Source of the DNA: an uncultured Bacteroides sp.
GTDB taxonomy: Bacteria; Bacteroidota; Bacteroidia; Bacteroidales; Bacteroidaceae
NCBI GenBank assembly: GCA_900553185.1
Contig: USCT01000007.1
Span: 1-64,000 of the forward strand
Length of the DNA stretch: 64,000 nt
Reading direction: 5' to 3'
In this document: positions 1-8,356 of the stretch, one piece after another
Numbering within the stretch: position 1 is the stretch's first letter
Layout of the letters: each line of letters begins with the position of its first letter
Program-made: the position numbers and the translations under genes
Notes under the pieces: generated by a model
The model's input: only the letters and a program-made list of their open reading frames with translations
Database searches by the model: none
Told to the model about the DNA's origin: nothing

Positions 1-1025
1 TAACCGCTCTGATAAATCATCGGCAGGGGCTGTTCCACATCGGCCTTGTAGTCGATAAACTCTTCGGGGCGGTAATATTTGCCAGTCAGTTCGTTCATGT
101 TCTCACTGAAATGGGTAAGCAGCCGTACCAGATAGGTCGGTGTGCCCGAACTGAACCAGTAATCGTAGATGCGGCGTTTGCTGAAAGCATTGAGCAGACT
201 GAACGGATTGTATATATCCGTCAGCCGGTCGCTGAAATGATACCCGTCATACTGCAGTTTCAAGCGCTGACGCATCTCCTCTGCCGTACAACGGTAATCC
301 GTAGCCATGCGTGCTACAGGCTCCGCAAAATAACAGTCCAACTCATCCTGGGTTATGCCGCAAAGAGACTCGTAGTCCATGCTCATGCTGATGTCATCGG
401 GCTGGTTGAAACCGCTGAAAACACTCACCTGAGAGAACTTGGTCACACCCGTCAGAAGCACGAACTGAAGGTGACGGTCGGCAGCCTTGAATACCGAATA
501 GAAGCCCTTCAGTACGTTCCGGTGACGGTTTTCCAGGGCTGTGTCCACATCGAGCACATCCAGTATCGGCTTGTCGTACTCATCAATCAGCACTACGGCA
601 CGGCGCCCCGTCTGTTCGTGGGCGCTACGGAGCACCTTCAGGAAACGTCCACCCAAATCATGCTTATCATCTCCGGAAGAAAGGCCATAGCCCGATTCCC
701 ATCCAGAGATATAATCGGCCAGGCGCTCCTCCAATATCCCTTCACGTGTAAAATCAGACCCGTTGAAATCCACATGAAAAACCGGATAGGTATGCCATTC
801 CTTCTCCAGACGCTCCATGACCAGACCGCGGAACAGCTCCTTACGTCCCCGGTAATAGTTTTCCAGCGTAGAAACGAGCAGACTCTTCCCGAAACGTCGG
901 GGGCGGCTCAGGAAATAAATCTTACCTTCGTGCGTGAGATGGTATATCAGCTCAGTCTTGTCGACGTATACATAACCGTCTTCAATAATCTGTTCGAAAC
1001 TCTGTATTCCAATGGGATATTTCAT
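1..1025 (-). CDS. AAA-ATPase-like / PD-(D/E)XK family protein (partial, N-terminal part)
   Basis: The minus strand reads open from an ATG at 1025 to the window edge, so the C-terminus is missing. The protein begins MKYPIGIQSFEQIIEDGYVY and carries the variant P-loop RPRRFGKSLL near residue 45. It still reads LPMIYQSG at the edge, where this family usually has a YQSGYLT-type motif. These features match the AAA-ATPase-like family (PF09820), which typically ends in a DUF1703-type PD-(D/E)XK nuclease domain. These proteins are abundant and often multicopy in Bacteroidales; their cellular role is unknown, though a mobile-element or defence function has been suggested. A consensus promoter lies just upstream. 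The open frame on the opposite strand (111-1043) is a shadow of this gene. Confidence 0.85.
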   Translation of the reverse strand, partial: MKYPIGIQSFEQIIEDGYVYVDKTELIYHLTHEGKIYFLSRPRRFGKSLLVSTLENYYRGRKELFRGLVMERLEKEWHTYPVFHVDFNGSDFTREGILEERLADYISGWESGYGLSSGDDKHDLGGRFLKVLRSAHEQTGRRAVVLIDEYDKPILDVLDVDTALENRHRNVLKGFYSVFKAADRHLQFVLLTGVTKFSQVSVFSGFNQPDDISMSMDYESLCGITQDELDCYFAEPVARMATDYRCTAEEMRQRLKLQYDGYHFSDRLTDIYNPFSLLNAFSKRRIYDYWFSSGTPTYLVRLLTHFSENMNELTGKYYRPEEFIDYKADVEQPLPMIYQSG

Positions 1026-1069
1026 GTAACTATGAATATTTAATGGATAACGGAAAAACGTTTGAAGTC

Positions 1070-1100
1070 CAAAGATACAAAAAAGTCGGGGAGAGTCAAA
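1070..1100 (-). promoter_or_regulatory. Bacteroides-type promoter of the AAA-ATPase-like gene
   Basis: On the minus strand a TTTG -33 box (1100-1097) is followed after exactly 19 bp by TATCTTTG (1077-1070), an exact match to the Bacteroides primary-sigma consensus TTTG/N19-21/TAnnTTTG. The start codon at 1025 follows 44 bp later. The -33 box sits inside one arm of the long inverted repeat at 1088-1136. Confidence 0.75.
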
Positions 1101-1136
1101 CTTGAAAAAACTGTTTTTTCAAGTTTGACTCTCCCC
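1079..1136 (-). terminator. Long perfect hairpin with T tract
   Basis: Arms 1088-1110 and 1114-1136 are perfect reverse complements (23 bp) around a 3-nt loop. Read leftwards, the GC-rich base is followed by GAC and six Ts (1084-1079), which fits an intrinsic terminator for the upstream glsA-glsB operon. The same arm contains the -33 box of the next gene. Confidence 0.6.
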
Positions 1137-1230
1137 TAATCGCTTTGATACAAATCCAACACAACCCAAAGTACCTGCACCAGTGAAAACGAAAAACTAT
1201 CTGAAACAAGTATTCGCATTCAACAAGAAA

Positions 1231-1266
1231 CAGCCTGCCTACAGTGCAATGACTACAGACAGGCTG
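1231..1266 (-). terminator. Hairpin after glsB
   Basis: A 7-bp stem, CAGCCTG (1231-1237) with CAGGCTG (1260-1266), is followed on the minus strand by the T-rich run TTTCTTGTT. It lies 25 bp past the glsB stop and is probably its first terminator. Confidence 0.5.
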
Positions 1267-1290
1267 CCATATTATGGTAAGATACATAAA

Positions 1291-2274
1291 TTATACGCGT
1301 GAAAGAATCGGATTGGCTCCCGAAGTAAGCTTCAAGGCCTCCGGATGTTCCTTGATAAAAGATTCAATGTGACGGATACGCTTTTCCTCCAGAATCTCAT
1401 CTACCGCAATCAGGATACCGGTTTCTTCTACGTCACCGAATCCGTCGTTGATGGCTGTACCGAACATACGCATCGTAGGTGACAGACTCATGTAAGCGTT
1501 TACCAGCGGAGGAATGTTGTACCCCAGTTTACGGACTTCCGTATTCAGTACCTTATAGTCTTCCTTGAAAGTATCGTAACAGAAAAGCTTCTCCAGAACA
1601 GCCGGATCCGTCTCGATCAGAATCGGACACATAGGAGTAATCAGATTATCCTTGTCGGAAAAATGTTTCTTCAGGAAATACAGAATCATATCACGGCCGA
1701 AACGGTTGTAGCTGGGATACATGGTCATCTTTCCAAAGAAATACCTGACATTCGGCTTTACCACTGTCAAAGCACCCAGTCCGTCCCACAGATTATCCAA
1801 AGCAAACAAGCCCTTCGAACCCGCACGGGTAGACTGATATTCCAGGGTAACGAACGAACGTCCCAGTTCGATCGTAGTCGGAAGATATTCTTTCAGGAAC
1901 TTTTCGGAGAAATTAAACATGTGGGCAGTAGCCAGCAAGGGTTTTCCGTCGGCGTCAAACTGTACTTCATCTCCTAACAGATAGCGATACCCTCCCAGAA
2001 TTTCCTCCGCATCCGGATTCCATACCACCAACTGTTTGTATGGATGTTCCATCACATCGAACTCATCAAGGTCCATCGATTTTCCCGTACCGCCTCCGGC
2101 CGCACGGAACGCGATTTCACGCAAACGCCCGATCTCCTTCAATACATTCGGAGAGTCCTGCCAGGTAACGATATAAATTTCATTATTACTTTTATTTGTA
2201 GACCTCAGACGCTTATCCGCAGTCAATTCCGATTTCAACAACTGTCTGTCAATCGGAGCAATTATATCTTCCAT
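1291..2274 (-). CDS. glsB: GNAT-fold N-acyltransferase (hemolysin/OlsB-like), putative glycine lipid synthase GlsB
   Basis: This 327-residue protein has the OlsB/hemolysin-like acyltransferase fold (PF13444). It shows the core motif ELGRSFVTLEYQ near residues 137-148, and later FGKMTMYPSYNRFGRD. In Bacteroides the homologous protein acylates the amino group of glycine with a 3-hydroxy fatty acid, the first step of glycine-lipid synthesis; ornithine-lipid OlsB is the distant relative. It lies 23 bp downstream of a PlsC-like O-acyltransferase gene, so the pair has the content expected for a two-step aminolipid pathway at the cytoplasmic membrane. The family assignment is firm. The glycine substrate is inferred from taxonomy and from the gene pair. 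Confidence 0.75.
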   Translation of the reverse strand: MEDIIAPIDRQLLKSELTADKRLRSTNKSNNEIYIVTWQDSPNVLKEIGRLREIAFRAAGGGTGKSMDLDEFDVMEHPYKQLVVWNPDAEEILGGYRYLLGDEVQFDADGKPLLATAHMFNFSEKFLKEYLPTTIELGRSFVTLEYQSTRAGSKGLFALDNLWDGLGALTVVKPNVRYFFGKMTMYPSYNRFGRDMILYFLKKHFSDKDNLITPMCPILIETDPAVLEKLFCYDTFKEDYKVLNTEVRKLGYNIPPLVNAYMSLSPTMRMFGTAINDGFGDVEETGILIAVDEILEEKRIRHIESFIKEHPEALKLTSGANPILSRV

Positions 2275-2297
2275 ACTTATCTATTAAATCCTCAAAC

Positions 2298-3119
2298 TTA
2301 AATTTTATATACCAGTTCACGCACGTATTCCGCCCACTCGGCCGGTGACTTGGATTTATCGAACACCTGCCAGGATATCGGTTTTCCGATGGTTACCTTG
2401 AAAGTCTTATGACGGTTTTTATACATCTCATCGGCCAAGTAAAGCATCGCAATGTTGAACTTAATCCCCAAGAACTTGCATAAGTTCGCCAGATTATAAA
2501 AAAAATCCGAATTTCTCCCCTCAAAATGAATGGGAACCACCATCCGGTGCGTTTCCACACTCTTGGTAATAAAGGTTTTTTTCCAAGGCAGATCTTTAAT
2601 GACTCCCTGTTGCCGACGGGAACAAAGCCCTGCCGGAAACATGATGATGTGATCATCCGACTGAAATCCGGCTTCTACCATACGGGGAAAATCACGTGAC
2701 TGGGCCCCTGTCTTATTAATAGGAATGCACAAAGGAGCAAGCCCGTGCAGATTCATCAGTAAATCATTTACCAGATACTTAATGCGACCGTTGTAATGAG
2801 TGCCAAGCACATATCCCAAAGCAATGCCATCCTGCCCGCCCAACGGGTGATTGGAAACGAAGGTACACAGGCCTTCCTTAGGCAGATTCTCAAGCCCGCT
2901 CACCTCCAGTCTCACGTCAAGATATTCCATACATGCTTTCAGAAAATCAACTCCGGTCTTGTCAGACACACTTTTCAGAAAACTGTTGATTTCTTCCTGA
3001 TGCACAATACGTTTCAAATATGACACGACAAACCGGGGAATGCGCCTGGCCTTCTTTCCCGCCTTGTCTCTCAGGACCTTGTCTATGTCTATTAAAAAAA
3101 TCGAATTGTCTGCCATCAC
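2298..3119 (-). CDS. glsA: PlsC-like O-acyltransferase, putative GlsA
   Basis: This 273-residue protein of the lysophospholipid acyltransferase family has the catalytic block NHPLGGQD (His91 and Asp97) and a second block around IIMFPAGLCSRR. The usual motif is H-X4-D; here five residues separate His and Asp. The partner gene glsB follows after 23 bp in the same operon. Expected role: O-acylation of the hydroxyl of monoacyl-glycine to complete the diacylated glycine lipid. A second Met codon three bases downstream (3116) could also be the start. The acyltransferase family is clear; the lipid substrate is inferred from the neighbour. Confidence 0.72.
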   Translation of the reverse strand: MMADNSIFLIDIDKVLRDKAGKKARRIPRFVVSYLKRIVHQEEINSFLKSVSDKTGVDFLKACMEYLDVRLEVSGLENLPKEGLCTFVSNHPLGGQDGIALGYVLGTHYNGRIKYLVNDLLMNLHGLAPLCIPINKTGAQSRDFPRMVEAGFQSDDHIIMFPAGLCSRRQQGVIKDLPWKKTFITKSVETHRMVVPIHFEGRNSDFFYNLANLCKFLGIKFNIAMLYLADEMYKNRHKTFKVTIGKPISWQVFDKSKSPAEWAEYVRELVYKI

Positions 3120-3139
3120 TTCATATTAGGTTTTCTTTG

Positions 3140-3147
3140 CAAAAGTA
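3140..3147 (-). promoter_or_regulatory. Promoter -7 box of glsA-glsB
   Basis: TACTTTTG on the minus strand matches TAnnTTTG, 21 bp upstream of the glsA start. No TTTG box is seen at the standard distance. Confidence 0.5.
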
Positions 3148-3253
3148 ACTTATCTTTTGAAAAATAACTCACTTGGGGCAAAAAAATGCATCATTTGAAG
3201 ATAAAAAACTGATAGACGATGACAAATACAGGCATTTCTTGCACAAGTCGGTA

Positions 3254-3261
3254 TACTTTTG
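3254..3261 (+). promoter_or_regulatory. Candidate promoter -7 box of the dcw cluster
   Basis: TACTTTTG matches TAnnTTTG. It would give rsmH a leader of about 185 nt. There is no clear -33 box, so this is tentative. Confidence 0.35.
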
Positions 3262-3451
3262 TGTATTCTTTCAGAAAAACAGAAGTCACACCAGCAACAG
3301 CCGTCCGAACATTGGTCCACCAATCAACAACCTGTTGATAACTTCTCGGAAAATATTTGGCGGAACATAGTGACTGTTTTTACGGAATTATCTAATTTTA
3401 CACCTTGATATATTATATAATATAAACAACCACAAAAACTGTAAAGAAAAA

Positions 3452-4366
3452 ATGAACGAACCAGAACAGACATACCACATTCCTGTCCTCCTGCATGAAA
3501 GCATCGAAGGAATGCACATACAGCCGGGAGGAATCTATGTAGACGTCACATTTGGAGGAGGGGGACACTCAAAAGGCATTTTGAGCGCCATGGATGCGAC
3601 AGGCAGACTGTTCAGTTTCGACCAGGATGAAGATGCCGAACGTAATATCGTAAACGATAAACGGTTCACATTCGTACGGAGCAACTTCCGCTATCTTCAT
3701 AATTTTCTCCGATATTATGACGTGGAACAAGTAGATGCCATCTTAGCCGACCTGGGCGTTTCTTCCCACCATTTTGACGATTCAGAGCGAGGCTTTTCCT
3801 TCCGCTTCGACGGTCGGCTGGATATGCGTATGAACAAACGGGCCGGCATGACAGCAGCCGACATCGTAAATACTTACGACGAAGAACGGTTGGCAAACGT
3901 ATTCTACCTGTATGGAGAACTGAAAAACAGCCGTAAACTGGCAGCCGCACTCGCAAAAGCCCGCTCACAGAGGAAAATAACCACCATCGGCGACTTTCTG
4001 GAAGTCATCAAGCCACTGTTCGGAAAAGAACGGGAGAAAAAGGAACTGGCTAAAGTTTTCCAGGCTCTTCGCATTGAAGTCAACCAGGAAATGGAGGCCC
4101 TGAAAGAAATGCTGTATGCCGCCGAAAAGGCGCTTAAACCGGGAGGCAGACTGGTCATTATCACCTACCACTCACTGGAAGACCGCATGGTAAAGAACAT
4201 CATGAAAACAGGCAATGTAGAAGGCAAAGCCGAGAAGGATTTTTTCGGGAATGTACAATCACCGTTTAAACCCATCAACAACAAGGTTATCGTACCTTCC
4301 GAAGAAGAAATCGCACGAAATCCACGTTCGAGAAGCGCCAAACTTCGCATTGCAGAAAAAAAATAG
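3452..4366 (+). CDS. rsmH: 16S rRNA (cytosine(1402)-N(4))-methyltransferase RsmH (MraW)
   Basis: This 304-residue SAM-dependent methyltransferase modifies C1402 of 16S rRNA at the ribosomal P site. Diagnostic stretches are HIPVLLHESIEG at the N-terminus, the SAM-binding VDVTFGGGGHS near residues 30-40, ADLGVSSHHFDD near residue 100, and NPRSRSAKLR at the C-terminus. Length is normal for the family. It is the first gene of the division and cell-wall cluster, with ftsL starting 16 bp after its stop. Confidence 0.97.
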   Translation: MNEPEQTYHIPVLLHESIEGMHIQPGGIYVDVTFGGGGHSKGILSAMDATGRLFSFDQDEDAERNIVNDKRFTFVRSNFRYLHNFLRYYDVEQVDAILADLGVSSHHFDDSERGFSFRFDGRLDMRMNKRAGMTAADIVNTYDEERLANVFYLYGELKNSRKLAAALAKARSQRKITTIGDFLEVIKPLFGKEREKKELAKVFQALRIEVNQEMEALKEMLYAAEKALKPGGRLVIITYHSLEDRMVKNIMKTGNVEGKAEKDFFGNVQSPFKPINNKVIVPSEEEIARNPRSRSAKLRIAEKK

Positions 4367-4382
4367 TGCATCTAAAAAGACA

Positions 4383-4733
4383 ATGGAACAACAAAACAAC
4401 AAACAGAAAGAAAATCAGCATATCACCCTCCGGAGCATTTTCGGAGGTGAGATTCTTGTGCACAGTTTTCTACGCCGACAGGTTTACCTGCTCATGCTGA
4501 TTGTAATACTGACTATTCTGTATATCGACAACCGGTATTCCAGCCAGCAGGAACTGATTGAAATAGACCGGCTGAAAAAAGAATTGACAGACATTAAGTA
4601 TGACGCCCTGACCATTTCTTCCGAACTGACGGAGAAAAGCCGCCAGTCACGCATTGAAGAATACATCTCGGCTGAGGGAACTCCGCTGCAAACAGCATCT
4701 ACCCCTCCCTACCTGATCAAAGAAAAGAACTAA
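4383..4733 (+). CDS. ftsL: FtsL-like cell division protein
   Basis: This small 116-residue bitopic membrane protein has a cytoplasmic N-terminus, one transmembrane helix (about residues 36-53, rich in L/I/V) and a short periplasmic heptad region (about residues 57-90). Size, topology and position between rsmH and ftsI identify it as the Bacteroidota FtsL-type protein that bridges FtsQ and the septal synthase. The frame is open upstream into rsmH from 4251, but the ATG at 4383 gives the usual start and avoids the overlap. Sequence similarity to proteobacterial FtsL is low, so position carries much of the weight. Confidence 0.85.
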   Translation: MEQQNNKQKENQHITLRSIFGGEILVHSFLRRQVYLLMLIVILTILYIDNRYSSQQELIEIDRLKKELTDIKYDALTISSELTEKSRQSRIEEYISAEGTPLQTASTPPYLIKEKN

Positions 4734-4751
4734 AGAAAGTACAAAACAACT

Positions 4752-6875
4752 ATGACACCGGGACAAAAAGACATATTACCACGCTTTACCATCATCTTGT
4801 TTCTGATGGCACTGATGGCTGTCGCCGTAATAGTAAAAGCGGCCTTCATCATGTTTGCCGAACGGGGATACTGGGAAGAAGTGGCCGACCGCTTCGTCAA
4901 AGAAAACGTGGTGGTTCATCCGAACCGGGGAAACATCATCTCCTCCGACGGGAAATTAATGGCCAGCAGCTTGCCGGAATACAAGATATACATGGATTTC
5001 GTGGCTGGAGGCAAAGAAAAAGACAGCCTGCTGATGAGCCATCTACAGGAAATCAGTGAAGGGTTGCATCAGATTTTCCCTGACAAGAGTGCCCAGGCAT
5101 TCCGAAAACATATCCTGAAAGGACGCCGTAAGAAAAGTCGTAACTACCTGTTATACCCCAAACGAATCTCCTACATCCAGTACAAACAGGTGAAGGAACT
5201 TCCTGTGTTCTGCCTGAGCAAGTACAAAGGGGGATTTCATGAGCTGGCTTTCAACCAGCGAAAGAAACCCTTCGGTTCGCTGGCCATGCGTACACTGGGA
5301 GATATGTATCCAGATATGGCACAGGGAGCAAAGAACGGACTGGAACTGACTTACGATTCCATCCTGCGAGGAACAGACGGTATCACCCACCGGCAAAAAG
5401 TCATGAACAAATACCTGAACATCGTGGACAAACCGGCTGTAGACGGCTGCGACATCATTACGACCATCGATGTAGGCATTCAGGATATAGCCGAAAAGGC
5501 ACTGGTGGACCAACTGAAAACACTCGACGCCGTCTGGGGGGTAGCCATCGTTATGGATGTGGCAACGGGCGAGGTAAAAGCCAATGTCAACATGACGCAG
5601 GCTGCCGACGGCAATTTCTACGAAATGAAGAATCTGGCTGTAAGTAACCTGATGGAACCGGGATCTACGTTTAAGACGGCCTCCATCATGGTAGCACTGG
5701 AAGACAACTATATCACTCCCGATTACGTTGTAGATACCCAGAACGGTATCGTAAACATGCATGGAAGCTGGATGAAAGACTGGAACTGGTACAAAGGAGG
5801 ATACGGACAAATAGACGTGACACGGATTCTGGAAGTATCGTCGAACGTGGGTGTATCCAGCATCATCGATAAATTCTATCGCAACAATCCGCAGAAATTT
5901 ATCGACGGATTACGGCGGATGAGCATCGACACGCCTTTGAACCTGGGATTCGCCGGAGAAGCCAGTCCACGTATTCTGGGACCGAAAGAACGCTATTTCG
6001 CCAAGACAACCCTTCCGTGGATGAGTATCGGATACGAAACGCAGATTCCACCGATTTATATCCTGAACTTCTACAATGCGATAGCCAACAACGGAGTGAT
6101 GGTGAAACCTAAATTCGTAAAGGCAATCGCCAAGGACGGAGAAACCATAGAAGAATTCCCGACCGAGGTCGTCAATCCGAAAATCTGTTCGGACAAGACT
6201 CTTTCGCAAATCAGAACTATCCTGCGTAAAGTGGTATCCGAAGGACTGGCCAAACCTGCAGGCAGCAAACAGTTCAATGTTTCCGGAAAAACCGGAACGG
6301 CCCAGATCTCTCAAGGAAAGGCAGGATATAAGGCCGGAGGAGTAAGCTACATGGTCAGCTTCTGCGGATATTTCCCGTCGGAAGCTCCGAAATACAGCTG
6401 CCTGGTGCAGATTCAGATCCCTCACGGACCGGCCTCCGGAGGCTTGCAGGCAGGTAGCGTGTTCAGCCGCATCGCGGAAAGAGTGTATGCCAAGCATCTG
6501 TATCGCGACCTGGCACATGCCAAGGACTCTACGGCCATACTGGTCCCCGACATTAAGAAGGGAGACATCAAGGAAGCTGCATACATACTGCAAGCCCTGA
6601 ATGTAAGCAACAACGGAAACTCCCTCAAGGGAGAAGGTCCCATCTGGGGAAAAGCAGAAACTTCCGCCAGCTATGCAAAGTTTGAAAAAATAAAAAAGAA
6701 TAAAGGACTGGTACCTAACGTAAAAGGCATGGGAGCCAAGGATGCCGTATATCTGCTGGAAAGCCAAGGCCTGAAAGTTCACCTCATCGGTGTAGGAAAG
6801 GTTACGGCTCAGAACCTGACTCCGGGTACTGTACTTAAAAAAGGACAAACCATAACATTGACACTTAACCACTGA
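4752..6875 (+). CDS. ftsI: Septal peptidoglycan transpeptidase FtsI (class B PBP) with PASTA domain
   Basis: This 707-residue class B penicillin-binding protein cross-links septal peptidoglycan with FtsW. It has an N-terminal membrane anchor (about residues 10-35) and a dimerisation domain. The transpeptidase motifs are all present: S305-T-F-K308 (nucleophile Ser305), S363-S-N365 and K513-T-G515. The C-terminus is a single PASTA domain (about residues 645-707, beginning VPNVKGM), so it looks more like SpoVD/PBP-with-PASTA proteins than E. coli FtsI, as is usual in Bacteroides. It sits 18 bp after ftsL and 5 bp before murE. Confidence 0.96.
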   Translation: MTPGQKDILPRFTIILFLMALMAVAVIVKAAFIMFAERGYWEEVADRFVKENVVVHPNRGNIISSDGKLMASSLPEYKIYMDFVAGGKEKDSLLMSHLQEISEGLHQIFPDKSAQAFRKHILKGRRKKSRNYLLYPKRISYIQYKQVKELPVFCLSKYKGGFHELAFNQRKKPFGSLAMRTLGDMYPDMAQGAKNGLELTYDSILRGTDGITHRQKVMNKYLNIVDKPAVDGCDIITTIDVGIQDIAEKALVDQLKTLDAVWGVAIVMDVATGEVKANVNMTQAADGNFYEMKNLAVSNLMEPGSTFKTASIMVALEDNYITPDYVVDTQNGIVNMHGSWMKDWNWYKGGYGQIDVTRILEVSSNVGVSSIIDKFYRNNPQKFIDGLRRMSIDTPLNLGFAGEASPRILGPKERYFAKTTLPWMSIGYETQIPPIYILNFYNAIANNGVMVKPKFVKAIAKDGETIEEFPTEVVNPKICSDKTLSQIRTILRKVVSEGLAKPAGSKQFNVSGKTGTAQISQGKAGYKAGGVSYMVSFCGYFPSEAPKYSCLVQIQIPHGPASGGLQAGSVFSRIAERVYAKHLYRDLAHAKDSTAILVPDIKKGDIKEAAYILQALNVSNNGNSLKGEGPIWGKAETSASYAKFEKIKKNKGLVPNVKGMGAKDAVYLLESQGLKVHLIGVGKVTAQNLTPGTVLKKGQTITLTLNH

Positions 6876-6880
6876 AAAAT

Positions 6881-8338
6881 ATGAAACTAGAAGATATTCT
6901 CAGCAACATCAAGACCTGTTCAGTAACGGGTAACCTGGAACTGGATATTACCGGTATCAACATCGATTCACGCCTCATCGACAAGGGACACCTTTTCATC
7001 GCGGTAAAAGGAACGCAGACAGACGGACATACCTATATCGGAAAAGCCATCGAGAAAGGCGCTTCAGCCGTTGTTTGTGAGACACTGCCTGACACACTGA
7101 ACCCAGAAGTGACATATATACAGGTAACCGATTCGGAAGGAGTTGTCGGCCAGCTGGCGACCAATTTCTATGGAGATCCTACTTCCAAACTGGATCTGGT
7201 AGGAGTTACAGGAACCAACGGAAAAACAACCATCGCCACCTTATTATATAATATGTTCCGCAAGTTCGGCTATAAGGTGGGACTGATTTCTACCGTATGC
7301 AATTACATCGATGGAGAAGCGATTCCGACCGAACACACGACTCCCGATCCCATCACCTTAAACCAGCTGCTGGGCAGAATGGCTGACGAAGGATGTAAAT
7401 ACGCCTTTATGGAAGTAAGTTCGCACGCCATCGCACAAAGACGCATCGGAGGGCTGAAATTCGCAGGAGGTATCTTTACCAACATCACTCGTGATCACCT
7501 GGATTATCACAAGACATTCGAAAACTACCTGAAAGCCAAAAAAGCTTTCTTCGACGGACTGCCCAAGACGGCTTTTGCCCTGACCAATGCCGATGACAAA
7601 AACGGACTGGTCATGGTACAAAACACAAAGGCGAAAGTAGCTACTTATTCACTGCGCACACTGGCCGACTTTAAAGGGAAAGTGCTGGAAGACGGTTTCG
7701 AAGGAATGCTGCTCGACATCAATAACCGGGAAGTAAACGTACAGTTTATCGGACGTTTCAACGCCTCCAATCTGCTGGCCGTGTACGGTGCCGCCTGTCT
7801 GCTGGGTAAACAGCCGGAAGAGATTCTGCTGATTCTAAGCGCTCTCCGCCCGGTATCAGGCCGCTTTGACGCCGTTCGTTCGCCCAAAGGCTATACAGCC
7901 ATCGTCGATTACGCTCATACTCCCGACGCGCTGGTCAATGTCTTAGGAGCAATTCACGAGGTACTGCGGGGAAGAGGACAGGTCATCACTGTGGTAGGAG
8001 CCGGTGGAAACCGAGACAAGGGCAAACGCCCGCTGATGGCACAGGAATCCGTCAAACAAAGCGACAGGGTTATTATCACATCGGATAATCCCCGCTTTGA
8101 AGAACCACAGGACATTATCAACGACATGCTGGCCGGACTGACTGACACTGACATGCAGAAAGTCATTTCAATAGTAGACCGCAAAGAAGCCATCCGCACG
8201 GCATGTATGATGGCACAACGGGGAGATGTTATTCTGGTAGCAGGAAAAGGTCATGAAAATTATCAGGACATCAAAGGGGTAAAACATCATTTTGATGATA
8301 AAGAAATCCTGAAAGATATATTTGAGAAAGAACATTAA
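6881..8338 (+). CDS. murE: UDP-N-acetylmuramoyl-tripeptide synthetase MurE (meso-DAP adding)
   Basis: This 485-residue Mur ligase adds the third residue to UDP-MurNAc-L-Ala-D-Glu. The ATP-binding loop is G111-T-N-G-K-T116. The motif D402-N-P-R405 is the one that recognises meso-diaminopimelate rather than lysine, so the peptidoglycan is of the DAP type. Length and domain order are normal. The start is 5 bp past the ftsI stop, which indicates one transcript. Confidence 0.97.
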   Translation: MKLEDILSNIKTCSVTGNLELDITGINIDSRLIDKGHLFIAVKGTQTDGHTYIGKAIEKGASAVVCETLPDTLNPEVTYIQVTDSEGVVGQLATNFYGDPTSKLDLVGVTGTNGKTTIATLLYNMFRKFGYKVGLISTVCNYIDGEAIPTEHTTPDPITLNQLLGRMADEGCKYAFMEVSSHAIAQRRIGGLKFAGGIFTNITRDHLDYHKTFENYLKAKKAFFDGLPKTAFALTNADDKNGLVMVQNTKAKVATYSLRTLADFKGKVLEDGFEGMLLDINNREVNVQFIGRFNASNLLAVYGAACLLGKQPEEILLILSALRPVSGRFDAVRSPKGYTAIVDYAHTPDALVNVLGAIHEVLRGRGQVITVVGAGGNRDKGKRPLMAQESVKQSDRVIITSDNPRFEEPQDIINDMLAGLTDTDMQKVISIVDRKEAIRTACMMAQRGDVILVAGKGHENYQDIKGVKHHFDDKEILKDIFEKEH

Positions 8339-8356
8339 TCCTACAAAAGCAAGACA

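Larger units (their letters stand above)
3120..3451. other. Divergent intergenic region between glsA and rsmH
   Basis: This 332-bp AT-rich stretch holds a leftward -7 box for glsA and a candidate rightward -7 box for the dcw cluster. Two small inverted repeats, ATTGGTCCACCAAT and CAACAACCTGTTG, lie in the presumed rsmH leader near 3312-3341. It has no credible gene. In particular mraZ, which usually precedes rsmH, is absent, and the space is too short for it. Confidence 0.6.

Noticed and set aside
111..1043. 310-codon open frame on the plus strand
   Set aside because: It is antisense to the AAA-ATPase-like gene, whose minus-strand protein has clear family motifs and a consensus promoter.
1088..1136. 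Inverted repeat as an invertible (phase-variable) promoter
   Set aside because: The arms are separated by only 3 bp, so inversion would change nothing, and there is no invertase gene nearby.
3173..3370. 65-codon frame as a possible mraZ remnant
   Set aside because: The sequence shows no MraZ motif and spans promoter-like sequence; it is too short.
5910..6872. 320-codon frame antisense to ftsI
   Set aside because: No recognisable motifs and complete overlap with the transpeptidase domain on the other strand.
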